NCBI GenBank assembly: GCA_002717185.1
Contig: PBDC01000013.1
Coordinates: forward strand, 26,106-33,367
Origin: Rhodospirillaceae bacterium
GTDB lineage: Bacteria > Pseudomonadota > Alphaproteobacteria > UBA8366 > GCA-2717185
Direction: 5' to 3'
DNA: 7,262 bases
Positions 6,427-7,262 of the stretch are shown in pieces. The notes beneath the pieces are model-generated. The model was not told the origin of the DNA, searched no databases, and saw nothing but the letters and a program-made list of their open reading frames with translations. Position 1 is the first letter of the stretch. Each line of letters opens with the position of its first letter. The translations under genes were made by a program, and so were the position numbers.

Positions 6427-6430
6427 TCCT
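6427..6430 (-). promoter_or_regulatory. Ribosome binding site of the lyase gene, overlapping the transferase stop codon
   Basis: Read leftward, TAGGA joins the TAG stop of the CoA-transferase (6431-6429) to an AGGA site 8 bases before the ATG at 6418. Ribosomes ending on the first gene would uncover or directly reuse this site, so translational coupling is likely. Confidence 0.65.
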
Positions 6431-7262
6431 ATCTGGCCAGTTTGCAGTTGTGTGCCGCCCAGATCTCGATTTCGCTTTCCGTCAGACCAAGCTGCCGCAG
6501 GATTATCTCGCCCTGTTCATTGAAATCTGGTGGCGGCTCGAGTGGTTGATCATCCCGCACCCCGTCGAAGGTTACGGGTCTGCGGATAGCAGTGTAGGTC
6601 CCGTGATCGGGATGGGTGATTGATGCGAAAGTGCCGAGATGTTTCACCTGCGGATCGTCATAGACTTCCGGAAGACTGTTCACCGGCGCGAAGGGGACAT
6701 CCTCCGCCGCCATTCGCGTGGCCCAATAATCGTGTGGTTGGGTGACGGCAGTTTTCTGAAATTCGTCAGCGAGCGCCAGGTAGTTGTCGATCCGCTTGGT
6801 GCGGTCGTCGAAGCGCGGGTCGGTGCCCAGGTCGGTGCGATCGAAGGCGCGCTGCATCGCCTGCCAGAATTTTTCCTGTGATGACATGTGAATAGCCAGC
6901 GCTTTGCCATCCGCACAGCGCACCGCATAGGATTGAGAGGCGGAGACTCGCATTAGCGGTCCAGGCTCGACACCGGCAAGCTGTGCATTCAGAAAGGGGT
7001 CAGGGATGAAGGCGATGGCGGATTCCATCATGTTTACTTCAACTCGCCGCACCCGACCTGTCCGCTCGCGCTCGAAGAGGGCGCCCAGCACCCCGTAGCA
7101 AGCATTGTAGCCAGTCATATTGTCGGCGATAGTCGGGCCGGTGAGCTGCGCGTCGTCGTCAGCCAGAAACATGCTGGTGATACCGCTCAATCCCTGCGCC
7201 ACGGCGTCATAGGCGGGCCGGTCCTTATAAGGGCCGTCTTCCCCGAAACCGGTGATCGAGCA
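6429..7262 (-). CDS. Family III CoA-transferase (CaiB/BaiF type), C-terminal part, cut by window edge
   Basis: The frame is open from the right edge to the TAG at 6429, giving 277 codons; a GTG at 7202 is internal and not the true start. The visible part begins with CSITGFGEDGPYKDRPAYDA and continues VAQGLSGI, the family's central signature. Asp47 of the visible part, in GPTIADNMTGYNA, is the expected catalytic aspartate that carries CoA as a mixed anhydride. LFERERTGRVRRVEVNMMES follows in the normal place. The C-terminal half has DPRFDDRTKRIDNYLALADE and VPFAPVNSLPEVYDDPQVKH, also typical. Roughly the first 120-130 residues lie outside the window. These enzymes move CoA from a donor such as succinyl-CoA to a carboxylic acid. 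It is followed at 10 bases by the citryl-CoA-lyase-like gene, which suggests the two act in sequence on the same acid. The acid itself cannot be named. Confidence 0.93.
   Translation of the reverse strand, partial: CSITGFGEDGPYKDRPAYDAVAQGLSGITSMFLADDDAQLTGPTIADNMTGYNACYGVLGALFERERTGRVRRVEVNMMESAIAFIPDPFLNAQLAGVEPGPLMRVSASQSYAVRCADGKALAIHMSSQEKFWQAMQRAFDRTDLGTDPRFDDRTKRIDNYLALADEFQKTAVTQPHDYWATRMAAEDVPFAPVNSLPEVYDDPQVKHLGTFASITHPDHGTYTAIRRPVTFDGVRDDQPLEPPPDFNEQGEIILRQLGLTESEIEIWAAHNCKLAR

Noticed and set aside
1..7262. Search for CRISPR arrays, tRNA or rRNA genes, insertion sequences and long repeats.
   Set aside because: No regularly spaced repeats, cloverleaf sequences, transposase fragments or terminal inverted repeats were seen by eye.

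Overview
The window looks like part of an accessory catabolic region of a proteobacterium, most likely an alphaproteobacterium of the sphingomonad kind. This is inferred from moderately high GC, gene style and the mix of families; no rRNA or other phylogenetic marker is present. Seven intact or window-cut genes plus one poorly known ORF are supported, along with one clear pseudogene and one probable gene remnant.

Left edge to 1312: the N-terminal part of a molybdenum-hydroxylase large subunit (xanthine dehydrogenase/CO dehydrogenase family) runs leftward off the window. Divergent from it is a 234-residue protein of unknown function with a degenerate nuclease-like core.

1525 to 4521: a leftward LVIVD-repeat beta-propeller gene and a rightward CobW-type GTPase gene start head to head, so close that their possible start codons share a TCATGA palindrome. 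The GTPase gene is followed 29 bases later by a two-domain RidA-like protein resembling the CnbZ aminomuconate deaminase type.

4522 to 5644: a probable truncated remnant of a Rieske oxygenase alpha-subunit gene, an intact GFA-fold zinc protein, and directly downstream an unmistakable MaoC-type hydratase pseudogene. That pseudogene has at least three frame changes, an in-frame stop and a lost catalytic histidine. It explains most of the apparently empty stretch after the GFA gene.

5645 to right edge: a leftward pair of CoA enzymes, a family III CoA-transferase (cut by the window end) and a citryl-CoA-lyase-like citrate synthase homologue. They are translationally close, with the lyase ribosome binding site overlapping the transferase stop codon.

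Taken together, the genes fit a pathway for an aromatic, N-heteroaromatic or other ring compound: hydroxylation by a Mo enzyme, possibly Rieske oxygenation, deamination, then CoA-ester hydration and C-C cleavage. The substrate cannot be read from the sequence. The two decayed genes suggest the cluster is being eroded or rearranged.
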